64,000 nt of DNA from Bacillota bacterium (GCA_015059245.1 SVAU01000009.1:1-64000); one strand, 5' to 3'; positions 44,723 to 53,815 are shown, numbered from the stretch's first letter. The notes: generated from the letters alone by a model not told the origin. Made by a program: numbers and translations.

Positions 44723-44910
44723 TAGAAGAAACTAGAAATAAGATTAATCTTGAATTAAGAAAAGCTTTATACTTAATAGATATTATTGATGGAGATAAAC
44801 ATGAATATCCTGATTATGATAAAGAATTAACTGAAGAAGAATTTTTAGAACAACAATTGTTATTAGCTACTGAGATAAGAGATAGATTACAAAGAATTTT
44901 TCAAAATTAA
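44719..44910 (+). CDS. Small acidic unknown protein
   Basis: 63 aa helical acidic protein, translationally coupled to the coiled-coil protein by a 4-nt overlap. No family recognised; a partner of the larger protein is plausible from the coupling. Confidence 0.55.
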   Translation: MIEETRNKINLELRKALYLIDIIDGDKHEYPDYDKELTEEEFLEQQLLLATEIRDRLQRIFQN

Positions 44911-44937
44911 AAAGAGTTTATTAAAACTCTTTTTTTA
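44909..44937. terminator. Bidirectional terminator
   Basis: 11-bp stem AAAAAGAGTTT/AAACTCTTTTT, ATTA loop, between converging genes. Confidence 0.75.
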
Positions 44938-45828
44938 GTTATTTAAATTATAAAGTATATTGTTTATATCATTTAATGTAAGATTTATATCTTCATTTAT
45001 TAAACCTACTATAGGATGAATACTATCAAAGTTATGAAAGTCAGAACCAATAGTAGTAATTATGTTTAATTGTTTAGCATAGTTATTCCATTTATCTATA
45101 TCATTTATTTTATTGTTATTTCTATCAATATAAATATAATTTGATTCAATACCATCGGCTTTCATATCTTTTATTATATCTATTATTTCTTCATCAGTTA
45201 GATTATCTTCATATGTATATGCTACTGGATGAGCTAGTATTACTTTACCTTTAGCTTCTCTAATAAGAGTAGCTGCTTCAGTAGGTGTTATTGATTCTTT
45301 CTTAACATATGCAGGACAGTTTTCATTCATTATTGTTTCTATGAATTCTCCTTTAGAAGGAATATGTCCAAAGTTGGATAGTAATACTTTTTCATTTTCT
45401 TTATTAGATATAACATCTAGAGAGATATGTGCTTTTGTTACTGCTTCTATCTTGTCTAGTTCACTAGTATTAACTATGTATCCTAATTCATTTAGTTTTT
45501 TTGCTACATTGAATAGATAGTCATGTCTAGCATTTCTTAATTTAGATAATTGTTCAATTAACTTTTTATTTTTTATATCAAAATTGTAACCTAAAACATG
45601 GATACCTGCTTTATTTATTTTAGTAGATATTTCTACTGCAGGAATTATATTTATATTATTCTTTTTTGCATAGTTAAATAAATCTTTTGTATAGGCATCT
45701 ATAGTATCATGATCTGCAATAGCTATTGTATGTACATTATTTTTTATTGCTTCGTCAATTATTTCTTTAGGAGTGAGTGCTCCATCAGATATATTGGTAT
45801 GTATATGTAAATCTATTATTTTTTCCAT
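44935..45828 (-). CDS. PHP-domain phosphoesterase
   Basis: 297 aa. PHP metal motifs: DLHIHTNISDG (about 5-15), IADHDTIDA (about 38-46), PAVEIST (about 65-71) and ILAHPVAY late in the protein, with a final SDFHNF. Proteins of this short type (YciV/RnaAM-like) are 3',5'-nucleotide or 5'-end RNA phosphatases. The start is set at 45828 (ATGGAAAAAATA) after AAAGGAT; the longer frame starts inside the upstream gene. Overlaps the upstream gene by 13 nt. Confidence 0.87.
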   Translation of the reverse strand: MEKIIDLHIHTNISDGALTPKEIIDEAIKNNVHTIAIADHDTIDAYTKDLFNYAKKNNINIIPAVEISTKINKAGIHVLGYNFDIKNKKLIEQLSKLRNARHDYLFNVAKKLNELGYIVNTSELDKIEAVTKAHISLDVISNKENEKVLLSNFGHIPSKGEFIETIMNENCPAYVKKESITPTEAATLIREAKGKVILAHPVAYTYEDNLTDEEIIDIIKDMKADGIESNYIYIDRNNNKINDIDKWNNYAKQLNIITTIGSDFHNFDSIHPIVGLINEDINLTLNDINNILYNLNN

Positions 45829-46775
45829 GATTGTATCCTTTCTTTGAAACATAGTTGTAACTGTTTTGTTTCTTGTCTACGAACTACTGAATCAGGTCCA
45901 CTAGATAACATTATTTCATATAGTTCATCTATTGTATAGGTTTTTGCTAATATTTTTCTTGTTTCTTCTAAAGCAGCTTTTAATGTTGGTTCGAAATTAA
46001 AGTCAGTTAGGCTTAGAAGAAAATCTTGAACAAAATTGTACGGTTCGTCATCTTGTTGCCATTTTTTTCTTAAGGAGAAAGGGTGAATAGGTAGATAAGG
46101 TACTTTACCAGTTTTTTTAGCTTCTAGAAGTACTTGGGGAAGTTGTTCTATCAGTTTAATAAATGTTTCATAATCTATGATGTGTGTATCTAATGGCAAC
46201 CATTTATTTGGCATTATACCTCTTTTTATATCTTCTACTATTTCACCAACTTCTTCGATAGTATGAACAGGATCGATATCAGAAGGAATCATATTGTGCT
46301 CTTGAAATAGTTGTGTTAATAATCTTTTTGTTTCTTCTACTTGGTCTTTGTTGCAAACAATCCATAAGTCGATATCTGGTAACCTGTTAATTAGTTTTCT
46401 TGGTTTTAGGGAATCATCCATTTTGCGACAAGTTTTACAAATGGTTTTTAAGTCAGGCATTTTAGTTCCATTTTCACTTAAGCAATGTGCACATGTCCAA
46501 TTAGAATATTTACAACCTGCAGCAGCACTAATAAGTTCATTATTATATCTTAATTGTTCATCAATTATAGGAAGGTCTCCTTTTAAGTGAGGACCTAATG
46601 CATAGAAAGGATAACCAGTACCAAATGTACCTTTTTTACCAATTATATGCGCAGTTATTTCATGATATTTTTTGATGTTTTTTATTAAATATTCTTTCTT
46701 AAGTTGTGTGTTTGTTTTTTCGAATTCAGATGATATGTCGGCTGTTAATGCGCAAAAATTGATTGATCTTTCCAT
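45816..46775 (-). CDS. Unknown protein with zinc-ribbon insertion and nucleotidyltransferase-like DxD
   Basis: 319 aa. A CAHC...CKTC cysteine quartet (about residues 95-117) is a probable zinc knuckle. RLPDIDLWIVCN just after it resembles the D-x-D strand of nucleotidyltransferase folds, but no G-S motif precedes it. It is coupled to the PHP phosphoesterase gene, so a nucleotide or RNA substrate is plausible. Start behind AAGGGGGAT. No family assigned. Confidence 0.6.
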   Translation of the reverse strand: MERSINFCALTADISSEFEKTNTQLKKEYLIKNIKKYHEITAHIIGKKGTFGTGYPFYALGPHLKGDLPIIDEQLRYNNELISAAAGCKYSNWTCAHCLSENGTKMPDLKTICKTCRKMDDSLKPRKLINRLPDIDLWIVCNKDQVEETKRLLTQLFQEHNMIPSDIDPVHTIEEVGEIVEDIKRGIMPNKWLPLDTHIIDYETFIKLIEQLPQVLLEAKKTGKVPYLPIHPFSLRKKWQQDDEPYNFVQDFLLSLTDFNFEPTLKAALEETRKILAKTYTIDELYEIMLSSGPDSVVRRQETKQLQLCFKERIQSWKK

Positions 46776-46838
46776 ATTAAATCCCCCTTTATAAGTAGTA
46801 TGTTAACACCTATATAACTGGGGATAGATATATTATAA

Positions 46839-46985
46839 TTTTATGTATAATTAAGTTATATTTTTATTAAAAATATATAATTAAATTTTATTGTTTCTAT
46901 AAATAATATTTATTATTCAACTTGTAGTTGAGAAGATTCAACTTTAATTTTATTTTATTGTTTAAAATTTTTATGTATAATTAAG
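46839..46985 (+). repeat. Direct repeat flanking the leader of the lipoprotein operon
   Basis: TTTTATGTATAATTAAG occurs at 46839-46855 and again at 46969-46985, 130 nt apart in the non-coding gap 46776-47004. Each copy holds a TATAAT that could be a -10, so the gap may carry tandem promoters. Small hairpins (CAACTT.GTAGTTG and GTTGA.TTCAAC) lie between. Confidence 0.6.
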
Positions 46986-47004
46986 ATATGAAGGAGATGA
47001 AAAT

Positions 47005-47670
47005 ATGAAAGTTAAGAAATTATTATTAGTTATTTTATTATCTTTAGTATTATGTGGCTGTGATTTTAATAAAGATAAAGAATTAGAATTACCTAAACCA
47101 CAAGTAAGTGAAGGTGTAAGAGGGGACTTAGGTATTGATGCTAATGTTAATGAAGCTTCATTAGATAAATACTTAGGAAGAAAAGATGCAGTTTATAGAG
47201 ATATGAGAATGTTAATAGATCCTGCCACTTATGAAAATATAGGTGGAGATGCTTATCTATCAGGATTTGTTAAAGGATTCGAAGTAGTTCCACTACCATA
47301 TTTAGTAAATGTAACTGGATTACCTGAAGCAGTAGGTACTACTTATAAAGGAAAAACATTATTTACTGAAAAAGATGGTAAATACACTGCTAATTATGAA
47401 GAAAGTATGGAAGTTTTAGAATACTTATTCCCAAAAGATAAAACTATATTCCTAATGTGTGGTGGCGGTGGATACGCTGGTATGACAAAAGGTATGTTAG
47501 TTGCTTTAGGTTGGGATGCAGATAAAATTTATAATACTGGTGGATATTGGTATTATGAAGGTGCTAATAAAGTAATAGTAAAAAATGACAAACATAAAAA
47601 AGTAACTTATGATTTCTGGAAAGTTCCATATCATGATATTGATTTTACTCAATTACATGAGGTTAAATAA
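47005..47670 (+). CDS. Rhodanese-like lipoprotein
   Basis: 221 aa. Signal peptide with lipobox LCGC, lipidated Cys at residue 19, so anchored on the outer face of the membrane. The C-terminal rhodanese-like domain has active-site loop FLMCGGGGYAG (Cys at about 152) and DADKIYNTGGYWYYEG. Rhodanese domains carry persulphide or sense redox state. It overlaps the following thioredoxin-like lipoprotein (TAATG), pointing to a joint thiol/sulphur role outside the cell. AAGGAG site. Confidence 0.8.
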   Translation: MKVKKLLLVILLSLVLCGCDFNKDKELELPKPQVSEGVRGDLGIDANVNEASLDKYLGRKDAVYRDMRMLIDPATYENIGGDAYLSGFVKGFEVVPLPYLVNVTGLPEAVGTTYKGKTLFTEKDGKYTANYEESMEVLEYLFPKDKTIFLMCGGGGYAGMTKGMLVALGWDADKIYNTGGYWYYEGANKVIVKNDKHKKVTYDFWKVPYHDIDFTQLHEVK

Positions 47671-48113
47671 TGAAGAAAAAAATATTAGTACTTGTTGTAA
47701 TGGTATTAATGTTAATTGGGTGTGGAAATAAAAAATTTTATTTAGAGGATAAGTACTATGAAAAAGGAGTTATTACTGAAATAACTTTAGATGAACTTAA
47801 TAAATTAGAAAAAGAAGAAAAAAGTTTTATGGTATTTGTTTACTTACCTGGATGTACATCATGTGCTCAGTTTAGAAGTGTTTTAGATAAATTTATAGAA
47901 ACTCATAAATTAGAATTCTATACAATATCTATTGGTGATATATCTGGTACTGAAATAAGAGAACATGTAGAGTTTGCACCATCATTAGTACTATTCAATA
48001 AAGGTAAAATAGTTGATGCACTAGATGCTACTAGTGATAAAGATAAACCAGCTTTAACTACTGAAAGTGGTTTAATTGAATGGTTAGAAGATTATATTTA
48101 TTTAACAAAATAA
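47670..48113 (+). CDS. Thioredoxin-like lipoprotein
   Basis: 147 aa. Lipobox LIGC with lipidated Cys18, then a thioredoxin fold with redox pair CTSC in VYLPGCTSCAQF (about 66-77) and a cis-Pro-like FAPSLVLF. It is the third extracytoplasmic thioredoxin-type protein in the window but not close to the CGYC pair. Coupled to the rhodanese lipoprotein by stop/start overlap. Confidence 0.78.
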   Translation: MKKKILVLVVMVLMLIGCGNKKFYLEDKYYEKGVITEITLDELNKLEKEEKSFMVFVYLPGCTSCAQFRSVLDKFIETHKLEFYTISIGDISGTEIREHVEFAPSLVLFNKGKIVDALDATSDKDKPALTTESGLIEWLEDYIYLTK

Positions 48114-48141
48114 AAAGATTACGATTGTAATCTTTTTTTTA
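48112..48141. terminator. Bidirectional terminator
   Basis: 11-bp stem AAAAAGATTAC/GTAATCTTTTT with GATT loop. Confidence 0.75.
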
Positions 48142-48792
48142 TCCTTTATATTCAGTATTATATCCAGGATTTTCTTTTGGACGATATGCATTTGGGAATT
48201 CAATATCAGTTTGAATATCCATTACTATTTTTTGAATTCTTGGATAAATATCCATCGGATTTTCAATATCTAGTATAGCTGCATTAATATTCATACCATT
48301 TTTATTTGAATGTATGTTGTATCCCATATCGAATCTAATATCTCCAACACCTAACATTTTATCAATAAGACCTACATGTAAGTTAACATTTTTAATATCT
48401 TTATAATAAATAGATTGGAAGTTAGCAGCAAATAGACCATTTTGAATAATGATTCTTCTATCAGTTACATAATATTTAGTATTTTGCCATTTTTTATTAG
48501 CAGTAAGAACTTGATATAACCAAATCCATACTGGCATTAAGTGTAGCGCAAAGAATGGAATTAAGAATAGTAACATTCCAGCCATTTCTCCTTCTTCTTT
48601 CATACCACTTGTGAATCCCATAATGAAACCGCTATCTATTAATAACCAAATAATTGCTATTGGTGCCATACCTATAATTTGATTTATGATGAATGCTTTC
48701 TTTTTAGGTTTACCGCTCCATAATTCTTTTTCCCCTGACACCAACGGATTAGTTTCAATTGGTGCATAATCTACTTTATCGTATTTAGACAT
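48139..48792 (-). CDS. PH-domain (bPH2/DUF304) membrane protein
   Basis: 217 aa. Two hydrophobic segments (about 32-52 and 69-93), then a bacterial PH domain: KYYVTDRRIIIQNGLF (about 105-120), FQSIYYKDIKNVNL and GVGDIRFD. Family members are common in Bacillota with unclear function, some linked to envelope stress or peptide resistance. ATG behind AGGAGGAAT. Monocistronic, divergent from the next gene. Confidence 0.82.
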   Translation of the reverse strand: MSKYDKVDYAPIETNPLVSGEKELWSGKPKKKAFIINQIIGMAPIAIIWLLIDSGFIMGFTSGMKEEGEMAGMLLFLIPFFALHLMPVWIWLYQVLTANKKWQNTKYYVTDRRIIIQNGLFAANFQSIYYKDIKNVNLHVGLIDKMLGVGDIRFDMGYNIHSNKNGMNINAAILDIENPMDIYPRIQKIVMDIQTDIEFPNAYRPKENPGYNTEYKG

Positions 48793-48856
48793 TTTTATTC
48801 CTCCTTATATTAAAATTATACTTTTATTATTTTATGTAGTCAATTAAGAATGGCGG

Positions 48857-48865
48857 TGTTATAAT
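48857..48865 (+). promoter_or_regulatory. Extended -10 promoter
   Basis: TG-T-TATAAT, 29 nt before the next ATG. Confidence 0.5.
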
Positions 48866-48894
48866 AATGGCGTAAAGATTGGGGATAATTTGGA

Positions 48895-49869
48895 ATGAAG
48901 AAGATTCATGAAAGTAAAAATAGTAAAAAATTTAATGCAACAATCGATAAAGTACATGCAGAAATGGATAGTGCTAAAAGAACAGCAAATAACTGGAGAG
49001 TAAGATGGAAAGAAACATATTCTGATGTATATTGTTATGATTTACAATTCTTATTAGAAGATGATATTGAATTTTTACAAAGTAGATATGATGGTACGTA
49101 TGATTTAAGTAGATATCATGATGATTCAAAGAGAAATGGTCAAGCTATTGAAAGAGTTACATTAGAAGATGATAATGGAGAAGAATATGTTTGTGAATTT
49201 AGAAAACTAGATTGGTTATTATCTAATAGTAAAATAGCTAGAGGATTTAGTTTTGTTAATACTGGCGGTATTACTTATTCACAAATAAAAAGAAAACGTA
49301 ATAGTGAAGATCAAAGTTATGATTATTATGCTGCTTATGATGTTAATAATAATGATTTATCTTTAAGATTTGTAAATAGTGAAGAAGATATATGTTTTAT
49401 TAATAGTGATTTAAGACAATATAGTTTTGGTAATAAAACTATTGCTGAAGATGAAGAATGTATTACATTAATAGAGAATAAAGATGAACAATCTAGATTA
49501 GAAATAGAAGTTGATAGAGCAGGTAATGTAATAAGAAAACATTTAATGCAAGGTGACTATAATTATGTTATGGAAGGCAATGATATAGTATCTGCATTTA
49601 TGGGAGATATTCAATTAGATATAGATGCTGAATTATGGGTTATGGTTACTTATGCTATGGATCAATTTGAAATTGGACATATTGAAGATGATAAAGTATT
49701 TGATTATATTAATGGTATAAAATGTAAAGTAATTAATGCTATTAAGGGTATAAAAGGAGATGTACCTATGGATGGATTATTAAGAAGACTTGATATAGCA
49801 TTATCTATGATTAGTACTAAGAAAATAATACATCCTGAAGATATAAAGGGATTAAGAAAAAGAAAATAG
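48895..49869 (+). CDS. Unknown cytosolic protein
   Basis: 324 aa, hydrophilic, mixed alpha/beta, no membrane helix or known motif. Central strands (ECITLIENKDEQSRLEIEVDRAGNVIRKHLM) suggest a beta-rich middle and a helical C-terminus. Ribosome site GGGGAT. Monocistronic. Confidence 0.6.
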   Translation: MKKIHESKNSKKFNATIDKVHAEMDSAKRTANNWRVRWKETYSDVYCYDLQFLLEDDIEFLQSRYDGTYDLSRYHDDSKRNGQAIERVTLEDDNGEEYVCEFRKLDWLLSNSKIARGFSFVNTGGITYSQIKRKRNSEDQSYDYYAAYDVNNNDLSLRFVNSEEDICFINSDLRQYSFGNKTIAEDEECITLIENKDEQSRLEIEVDRAGNVIRKHLMQGDYNYVMEGNDIVSAFMGDIQLDIDAELWVMVTYAMDQFEIGHIEDDKVFDYINGIKCKVINAIKGIKGDVPMDGLLRRLDIALSMISTKKIIHPEDIKGLRKRK

Positions 49870-49892
49870 TTACATTTATGTAACTTTTTTTA
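49868..49892 (+). terminator. Terminator
   Basis: 6-bp stem AGTTAC/GTAACT with ATTTAT loop and T7. Confidence 0.55.
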
Positions 49893-49932
49893 TTTGGAAG
49901 ATAGACCTAATTTAGACATAAATATAAATGAA

Positions 49933-49941
49933 TGATATAAT
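49933..49941 (+). promoter_or_regulatory. Extended -10 promoter
   Basis: TG-A-TATAAT, 19 nt before the next ATG. Confidence 0.55.
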
Positions 49942-49960
49942 GTAATTACGAGGTGTAAAT

Positions 49961-50428
49961 ATGGCGAAAGTTGAAAAGAAAGAGAATGTTAGATTACAAG
50001 CATTAGCTCCTAATGAACAAGGAGTAGTATTAGAAATGATTCGTAAAGACCAAACTTTACAAGAAACATTCTCAGGTAGTAGAAATACAATAACTAGAAT
50101 TGCTAATTCTGCTTATACTGCATTAATAAAGAAAGATAGTACTACTGTTGGATTTATAATGTTAGTAGAAAATGGTAGAACTGGTAAGTTTGAAATAGAT
50201 ATGGGTATTTTAGGAAAATATAGAGGTAAAGGATATGGTTCACAAGCTTTAGCTCAATTAAAACAAATAATACTTAATAATTCAGAAAAATTAGATATAG
50301 AAATAGAAACTAAAATAGTTAATGAAGCTGCTATTAGAAGTGTAATGAAAAATGGTTTTGAATTATATAGACAAAGTGAAGAATGTTTATATTTTAGACT
50401 ACCAGAAGAAACTAAGAAACATAAATAG
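49961..50428 (+). CDS. GNAT-family N-acetyltransferase
   Basis: 155 aa. The acetyl-CoA loop is KYRGKGYGSQAL (about 86-97, the R/Q-x-x-G-x-G pattern), preceded by EIDMGILG and followed by IETKIVNEAAIRSVMKNGFELYR, the standard last strand-helix pair. Substrate unknown. Own promoter and terminator. A second, distant GNAT gene is at 14298. Confidence 0.82.
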   Translation: MAKVEKKENVRLQALAPNEQGVVLEMIRKDQTLQETFSGSRNTITRIANSAYTALIKKDSTTVGFIMLVENGRTGKFEIDMGILGKYRGKGYGSQALAQLKQIILNNSEKLDIEIETKIVNEAAIRSVMKNGFELYRQSEECLYFRLPEETKKHK

Positions 50429-50441
50429 TTTCTTTTTTTTA
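50406..50441 (+). terminator. Terminator
   Basis: 9-bp stem AAGAAACTA/TAGTTTCTT with T-run, starting in the gene end. Confidence 0.65.
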
Positions 50442-50474
50442 TTTGTTGTATAATATTTATGGTAGGTGTTTAAA

Positions 50475-51626
50475 ATGAATAAAAAGTTAAAGATGTTTAA
50501 TTATTTAAAATGGGTAGTAGATATTCTATTTTTAGTAGTTTTATATTTTCCAATTTTTATGTTTATAGAATCTATTGGTGGAGCAGTATTTGAAACTTCT
50601 AATGGAGACTTTGTTACATATATGTTGATAGTAGTATTAGTCGGTTTAGCTATTTATTACTTATTGAATTTATTTTCTATTATATGGCATGAATTAGGAC
50701 ATTTAGTATTTGGTTTAAAAGCTAAATTTGAATTTATAGCATTTAATGTTTTATCTTTTAACTTTACTGTTAAAGATGGTAAGTTATCTGTGAAAAAAGA
50801 AGGTAAGTTACCTGGTAATGTTTTAGGCTATTGTAATATGACTCTTAGTGATGATAAAAAGGTAGATAAGAAATCTATAATTATGTATTTTATGGGTGGT
50901 ATTACATTTAATATAATAGCAGCATTAGTATCCTTTATTTTATTCTTAGTAATAAAGAATGAAGTTATAGATAGTATTATATTATTAAATTTAGTACTTA
51001 ATATTTATTATGCATTACATAATTCAATACCTTTAGTTTTAAAATCTGGTAATCCAACTGATGCATTACATTGTTTATATAGTTTAGAAGATGATACTTA
51101 TTTTTCATCTGTTAGTAAAATTCAGTTAGTTAATAAAATGATAGCTAATGGAGTTGCACTTGAAGATATAGATGATGATTTATTTGTTAAACCTAAGAAT
51201 ATAGATTCTAAAAGTAATGTTATGGCTGCACAATTATACATGGACTATTTAGTAGCACATGATAAATATAAAGAGTGTGCATCATTTATTGAAGAAGTAT
51301 TAGAAAAAGGTAGTGAATTATTAACTAAACAAGATGCATCTTTAATTAAATTTCAATTATTAAATTGTTATTTTGAATTAAATAGAGTAGAAGATATAAA
51401 AGAATATTGGAATGAAGATGATACTAAGTTCTTAGAATTTATTAGTAAACTAGTTCCAACATTTATAGTATTTGGTTATATGTATTTTGAATTAGTAGAA
51501 AAAGATAAAGATAATTCTAAAAAATACTTAGATATGTTTAATAAGATTGATAAAAAGAAAATTGATGAAAAAACATATAATGAATTAGAAGAAATAATGG
51601 ATAAAATAAATAAGAGCATTTCATAA
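50475..51626 (+). CDS. M50-type (site-2-protease-like) membrane metallopeptidase
   Basis: 383 aa. Hydrophobic segments at about 12-32, 46-70, 130-155 and 163-180. Zinc motif HELGH (His72, Glu73, His76) in IIWHELGHLVFGL. The third ligand is probably Asp196 in SGNPTDALHCL, where many members have NPxDG. The C-terminal ~170 residues are soluble and helical, TPR-like. Such enzymes cut membrane-embedded regulators or peptides. ATG 50475 behind GTAGGTG (the GTG at 50466 lies in that site). Confidence 0.78.
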   Translation: MNKKLKMFNYLKWVVDILFLVVLYFPIFMFIESIGGAVFETSNGDFVTYMLIVVLVGLAIYYLLNLFSIIWHELGHLVFGLKAKFEFIAFNVLSFNFTVKDGKLSVKKEGKLPGNVLGYCNMTLSDDKKVDKKSIIMYFMGGITFNIIAALVSFILFLVIKNEVIDSIILLNLVLNIYYALHNSIPLVLKSGNPTDALHCLYSLEDDTYFSSVSKIQLVNKMIANGVALEDIDDDLFVKPKNIDSKSNVMAAQLYMDYLVAHDKYKECASFIEEVLEKGSELLTKQDASLIKFQLLNCYFELNRVEDIKEYWNEDDTKFLEFISKLVPTFIVFGYMYFELVEKDKDNSKKYLDMFNKIDKKKIDEKTYNELEEIMDKINKSIS

Positions 51627-51641
51627 TGAAATGCTTTTTTG
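51615..51641 (+). terminator. Terminator
   Basis: 9-bp stem AGCATTTCA/TGAAATGCT, TAA loop (the stop codon itself), T6. Followed by TATAAT at 51649-51654. Confidence 0.75.
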
Positions 51642-51679
51642 TTTGGTGTATAATTAAATTAATAATAGGAGTGATACTA

Positions 51680-52957
51680 GTGTGGGTAGTTAGTGCTGGA
51701 TTGTTTATAATTGCTTTTATAATACAAGTTTATATTTTGTATAAAGCATTTAAAACTAAAGATAATATGTGTTGGATTGCTTTATTTAGTTTTATAGTTA
51801 GTTCAATATTAAGTTGTTTCATTATAGGTTTTTATGAAATTGTTGATATAGATAGAACTGATACAGAAGGTTTAGTTATAGTTATTTTATGTATATTAGC
51901 TGGCTTAGTATATGCAGGTGTTTTTATACTTTCATTAGTTTTAAAATTTGTTGAAAAAGCATTAGTAAATAAAAGTGGCAAAGTTAGAGAAACTTTAAGT
52001 AAAGAAACGAAACAAACTGCTATAGCAATTCCTTTATTATGTACTGTGTTTGTTGCTTGTACTTTTTGTTCTCTTGATTTTGGGAGATATGAAATTAGAG
52101 ATTATATAGAAGAAAAAAGATATGAAGAAGTAAAGAAAAAGAAACTTGTTGAAATGGTTAATTATCTTAATAATAAATATGACACTGATTTTACTGTAAG
52201 TGATAATATTTATTATAGAGAAGAAAACTATGAAGATGATGGTGGATGGTTTTATTCTGAATATTATAATATTCCTTATATAGGTATATTTGATAATGGT
52301 AAAGAAAAGATAACTGTTGCTGATAGAAAAGGTATTCTATCTGATAATGCACAAATAGATGAAATAAATTATTTAGTAGCAGATTACTATAGTGATATAA
52401 CTGGAGTAGATATAGAATATGTTTATATTAAAGATAGATGTAGTGATTTAGAAGATAATCATATTAATATGGTTTTACAAAATGGATTTAATGAAATTAT
52501 AACTAAAGATAATGTTGATCTATTTATGAAAGATGTATTTAAAGGAGAATGTGTAGAGTTATTATTCTATGTAAAAGATAGTGAAGATAGGGAAGAACAA
52601 TTAAACTTATTAACAAGCAATTTAAGTTTCTTAGAAAGAGAAAACATTGATAATATAGCTATATATTTTTATAAAAATGATGAAGATTTAATTATAGAAG
52701 AAAAGAAATTAGATTTATATGGTGATCATAAATATGATGAAATAGATACTGAATATGATGATAGTTATGATGATTGTAAGTTTGGTTATTATTATGTACC
52801 TAATAGTCATGAAACATATGGTAATGTTGAAAGAGAAAATACATTTACTTTAATAGCTTATTCATTAAAGAGAAATAGTTATGGATATAAGTATAATGAT
52901 AAAGATACTAGATTATTAAATGAATGGATTGTATATGAGTTTAAAAAAAAAATATGA
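51680..52957 (+). CDS. Membrane protein with extracellular domain
   Basis: 425 aa. Four hydrophobic segments in the first ~140 residues (about 3-20, 29-48, 60-85, 110-133), then a long acidic, Tyr/Asp-rich domain of about 260 residues. The GTG start at 51680 has AGGAG at 51667; the open frame back to 51626 lies in the terminator. It ends at TGA, and the next gene lies in the same frame. Topology is like that of the next protein, so the two may be distant paralogues. No family recognised. Confidence 0.6.
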   Translation: MWVVSAGLFIIAFIIQVYILYKAFKTKDNMCWIALFSFIVSSILSCFIIGFYEIVDIDRTDTEGLVIVILCILAGLVYAGVFILSLVLKFVEKALVNKSGKVRETLSKETKQTAIAIPLLCTVFVACTFCSLDFGRYEIRDYIEEKRYEEVKKKKLVEMVNYLNNKYDTDFTVSDNIYYREENYEDDGGWFYSEYYNIPYIGIFDNGKEKITVADRKGILSDNAQIDEINYLVADYYSDITGVDIEYVYIKDRCSDLEDNHINMVLQNGFNEIITKDNVDLFMKDVFKGECVELLFYVKDSEDREEQLNLLTSNLSFLERENIDNIAIYFYKNDEDLIIEEKKLDLYGDHKYDEIDTEYDDSYDDCKFGYYYVPNSHETYGNVERENTFTLIAYSLKRNSYGYKYNDKDTRLLNEWIVYEFKKKI

Positions 52958-52981
52958 TTGATAGAGGGGTGGTTAAAGATT

Positions 52982-53815
52982 ATGTTAAAAACTGTAATGT
53001 ATTTTAATGTGTTTTTCTTGGGGATAATGTCTTTTTATTATTTATTGGTTATAAAGAATAATTTATATGATTTAAAAAAGTGTAGGATTCTAATAATTAT
53101 GTATATTATATACTCAATTATTAATATTTTTCTATGTGGTTCTGATATGGTACAAATTGATTATGGAATGCTTTTTTTAGTTCCAATATTTGCTGTTTCT
53201 ATGTTTTTCTATATTATAGATTTGTATTGGGTATGTTTGAAAATTAAAGAAAAACGTGATGCTGTTATTGAAAAAACTAATGTATTAAAGTTGTGGGGAT
53301 TAGGAATATTTCCGATGATGGCATTTTTAATTCCGTATGCACGTGATTTGATTTTATTAAATAATTGTACTTATTTATTGAGTGAAGATATTCAATATGG
53401 AATTGTTTCTTCTAAGGAATCTTATTACGTGATTGTAGGTAATAGAATAAAGGAGATAACATTAAAGAAAAATATATTTTCTAGAGAAGGAGTACAAACT
53501 GATTTTCTTAAATTTAAAGTGACATTTTATGATGGTGATGTTTCTGTTGTAGCTAATGAATATAATAATGAAGATATTGATTATGATATAGATATTATAA
53601 AAAGTGTTGCATTGGATGTAAAAGAAAGATGTCCTAATGTTGAATTAGCCGAAATATATTATTTGTCTGAAGGTAAATACTCCTTTGTAGAGTTATTAGA
53701 TGATGAATTTACTGGTGTTATATTGGAAAATTATTTATACAAAGATGAAACTTATATAGATGATGATATTGTTTTGCCTTGTTCTCCAGACTCAATAACT
53801 TATTATGAAAAATAA
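52982..53815 (+). CDS. Membrane protein with extracellular domain
   Basis: 277 aa. Hydrophobic segments at about 6-24, 37-54, 63-85 and 103-120, then about 150 residues of soluble domain. ATG 52982 behind AGAGGGGTGG, 24 nt after the TGA of the preceding gene. It uses TTG, GTT and GAT-type codons a little more than its upstream neighbour. Probably co-transcribed with it. Function unknown. Confidence 0.6.
   Translation: MLKTVMYFNVFFLGIMSFYYLLVIKNNLYDLKKCRILIIMYIIYSIINIFLCGSDMVQIDYGMLFLVPIFAVSMFFYIIDLYWVCLKIKEKRDAVIEKTNVLKLWGLGIFPMMAFLIPYARDLILLNNCTYLLSEDIQYGIVSSKESYYVIVGNRIKEITLKKNIFSREGVQTDFLKFKVTFYDGDVSVVANEYNNEDIDYDIDIIKSVALDVKERCPNVELAEIYYLSEGKYSFVELLDDEFTGVILENYLYKDETYIDDDIVLPCSPDSITYYEK

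Noticed and set aside
14750..44725. Mycoplasma-type code with TGA as Trp
   Set aside because: No in-frame TGA is needed in any gene, all Trp are TGG, and the TGA at 52957 precedes a gene with its own ribosome site.
46348..46590. 80-aa + strand frame
   Set aside because: Antisense to the zinc-ribbon gene on the - strand.
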